DNA of 64,000 bases from Myxococcus qinghaiensis (lineage in GTDB: Bacteria; Myxococcota; Myxococcia; Myxococcales; Myxococcaceae): assembly GCF_024198215.1 (NCBI RefSeq), contig NZ_JAKCFA010000002.1, forward strand, positions 588,791-652,790, written 5' to 3'. Below are positions 62,823 through 64,000 of this stretch, in pieces. Under the pieces are notes generated by a model that was given only the letters and a program-made list of their open reading frames with translations, searched no databases and was not told where the DNA came from. Numbering within the stretch: the first letter of the stretch is position 1; each line of letters opens with the position of its first letter. The translations under genes were made by a program, and so were the position numbers.

Positions 62823-64000
62823 CTATGTGCCCGCGTCCCGGTCGTCTTCGCGTTCCACCTTCGCCTCTGCGTCCCCGAGGATGCGCGCCAGTCGCGAGGC
62901 CAGTGCGTTGACGTACGGGGCTCGCAACGCGCTGTAGTGGTCGCCGCCGACGTCCTCCACGGTGAGTTGGCCGGGAGCGACCCAGCGCGACCAACCATGG
63001 CTCGCATCCACGGCGCGCTCGCGCTTCGCGTCCTTCGCGCGGAGCAGCAACATGGGTCCACCGTAGGGACCTGGACGATAGGCGGATAGCGCACGGAGGT
63101 TCGCTCGCGTCACATCACGCCAGGCTTGGAGGTCGGTGTCCTGGACCTCGGGAGGCAGCCAGCCGGCGCCGCGTGCATGTTCCGCGAATCGGGCGAACTG
63201 CTCGTCTTCCGTGAGACCCATGAGCAGCTCCGGACGCAGCGTCGACTCTGCTCCTGCCGTGCGCGCCAGATCCATCGCCATGCCCGTGAGCAGCAGCGCG
63301 TCCTCTGGCGAGGTCATGAGGGATTCGTCCCCTGGAGCGAAGCTGTCGAGGAGCACGAGTTGCTCCACCTGTTGTCCCTGTCGCTCCAGCTCACGCGCCA
63401 TCTCGAAGGCGATGACGCCACCCATGGACCAGCCCCCCAGGATGTAGGGGCCCTCCGGCCGCACCGCTCGCATGGATGCGACGTAGCGACGGGCCAGCGC
63501 ATCCACCTGCTCCAACGGGGCCTCGTCTCCGTCCAACCCAGGCGCCTGGAGCCCATAGAAGGGTCGCTCCGTTCCCAGCGTGCGCGCGAGCAACCGGTAG
63601 GGGCCCACCGCGCCACCCACCGCGTGAACGAAGAACACCGGTGTGCCCGAGCCCTCACCCTGCAACGTCACGCAGTCTCGGACCGCGCCACCCGCCCGAG
63701 TTCCTTCCAGCCAGGACGCGAGCTGCTCCACCGTGGGTGCTTCGAAGAGCGCACGCAATGGGACATCCACGCCCATGAGCGCGCGCACCCTCGCCACGAC
63801 TTGCGTCGCCAGCAGCGAGTGCCCTCCCAGCTCGAAGAAGTCGTCCTTCCTCCCGACTCGCTTCGCTCCCAGCACCTCCGCGAAGACCTCCGCCAGCTTC
63901 TCTTCCGTCCCCGGCCTCGGCGCCTCGTACTCCTCCGCTGCCTGCGCCACGTCTTCCGGCGCCGGCAATGCCCTGCGGTCCACCTTCCCGTTCGCCGTCA
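62823..64000 (-). CDS. NRPS terminal part: end of adenylation domain, carrier protein and thioesterase (5' partial)
   Basis: The frame is open to the right edge. The last bases encode the A10 adenylation motif (N-G-K-V-D-R-R-A-L-P), so the gene continues outside the window. Next come a peptidyl-carrier domain with phosphopantetheine-attachment Ser in FFELGGHSLLATQ and a type I thioesterase with nucleophile elbow G-W-S-M-G-G and His in VGGDHYSAL. The thioesterase would release a peptide or lactone product. The rest of the assembly line is off-window. Myxobacteria carry many such clusters; the product is unknown. Confidence 0.93.
   Translation of the reverse strand, partial: TANGKVDRRALPAPEDVAQAAEEYEAPRPGTEEKLAEVFAEVLGAKRVGRKDDFFELGGHSLLATQVVARVRALMGVDVPLRALFEAPTVEQLASWLEGTRAGGAVRDCVTLQGEGSGTPVFFVHAVGGAVGPYRLLARTLGTERPFYGLQAPGLDGDEAPLEQVDALARRYVASMRAVRPEGPYILGGWSMGGVIAFEMARELERQGQQVEQLVLLDSFAPGDESLMTSPEDALLLTGMAMDLARTAGAESTLRPELLMGLTEDEQFARFAEHARGAGWLPPEVQDTDLQAWRDVTRANLRALSAYRPGPYGGPMLLLRAKDAKRERAVDASHGWSRWVAPGQLTVEDVGGDHYSALRAPYVNALASRLARILGDAEAKVEREDDRDAGT

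Overview
The window is very GC-rich (about 70% by eye) with dense genes, few spacers and many secreted lipoproteins. Bactofilin-like repeats, a DUF4388-plus-roadblock protein, FHA and pseudo-receiver kinase signalling proteins, an NRPS terminus and ImuA/ImuB/DnaE2 together point to a myxobacterium of the Myxococcus/Corallococcus type. This is inferred from gene content; no 16S or other marker gene is present.

Layout. 1-10.4 kb: a membrane-anchored bactofilin-like protein (runs in from the left), a two-gene flavin/[2Fe-2S] oxidoreductase operon, a trypsin-fold lipoprotein protease, an SDR-like protein lacking its catalytic Tyr and Lys, a universal stress protein, a DMT-like membrane protein, a small exported bactofilin-like protein, an acyltransferase and exonuclease III. 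10.4-14.7 kb: a 1410-residue lipoprotein joining a low-complexity stalk, an amidohydrolase, thrombospondin type-3 repeats and a lamin-tail domain. 15.1-25.3 kb: the most striking locus, four same-strand genes coding for a giant three-unit multicopper oxidase, an anchored YVTN-type propeller protein, a tandem-SCO copper protein and a cytochrome c fused to a periplasmic-binding domain. 25.3-37.9 kb: an OmpR/histidine-kinase pair, hydrolase, PhyH dioxygenase, SRPBCC protein, pseudo-receiver/GAF/PAS kinase, WbqC-like protein, AAA ATPase with an ERR-motif tail, a duplicated-domain secreted protein and a DUF4388-roadblock protein. 38-53 kb: a broken small secreted-protein gene, a beta-helix protein, dnaE2, NfeD/SPFH, an ABC-F ATPase, a sugar-nucleotide epimerase, FHA protein, lipoproteins and imuA-imuB. 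53-64 kb: a VWA lipoprotein, Lon protease, a SWIM-SNF2 helicase, an amidase lipoprotein, a DUF4336 protein and the carrier-thioesterase end of an NRPS (runs off the right edge).

How the genes may work together. The 15-25 kb cluster looks like an extracytoplasmic metal-oxidation or copper-handling system: the oxidase has three internal repeats, but an intact type-1/C-D copper site occurs only in unit 1 and an intact A/B site only in unit 2, so one complete active centre would have to form between units, as in a rearranged ceruloplasmin. The SCO and cytochrome proteins fit copper delivery and electron transfer. The DNA-damage mutagenesis genes (imuA-imuB and dnaE2) lie 8-10 kb apart but share a similar 17-bp LexA-like sequence just upstream of each start, suggesting joint SOS control.

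Several convergent gene pairs are separated by strong hairpins (for example near 4.2, 5.4, 37.0, 45.7, 57.2 and 62.0 kb). No tRNA, rRNA, CRISPR array, insertion sequence or prophage was seen.
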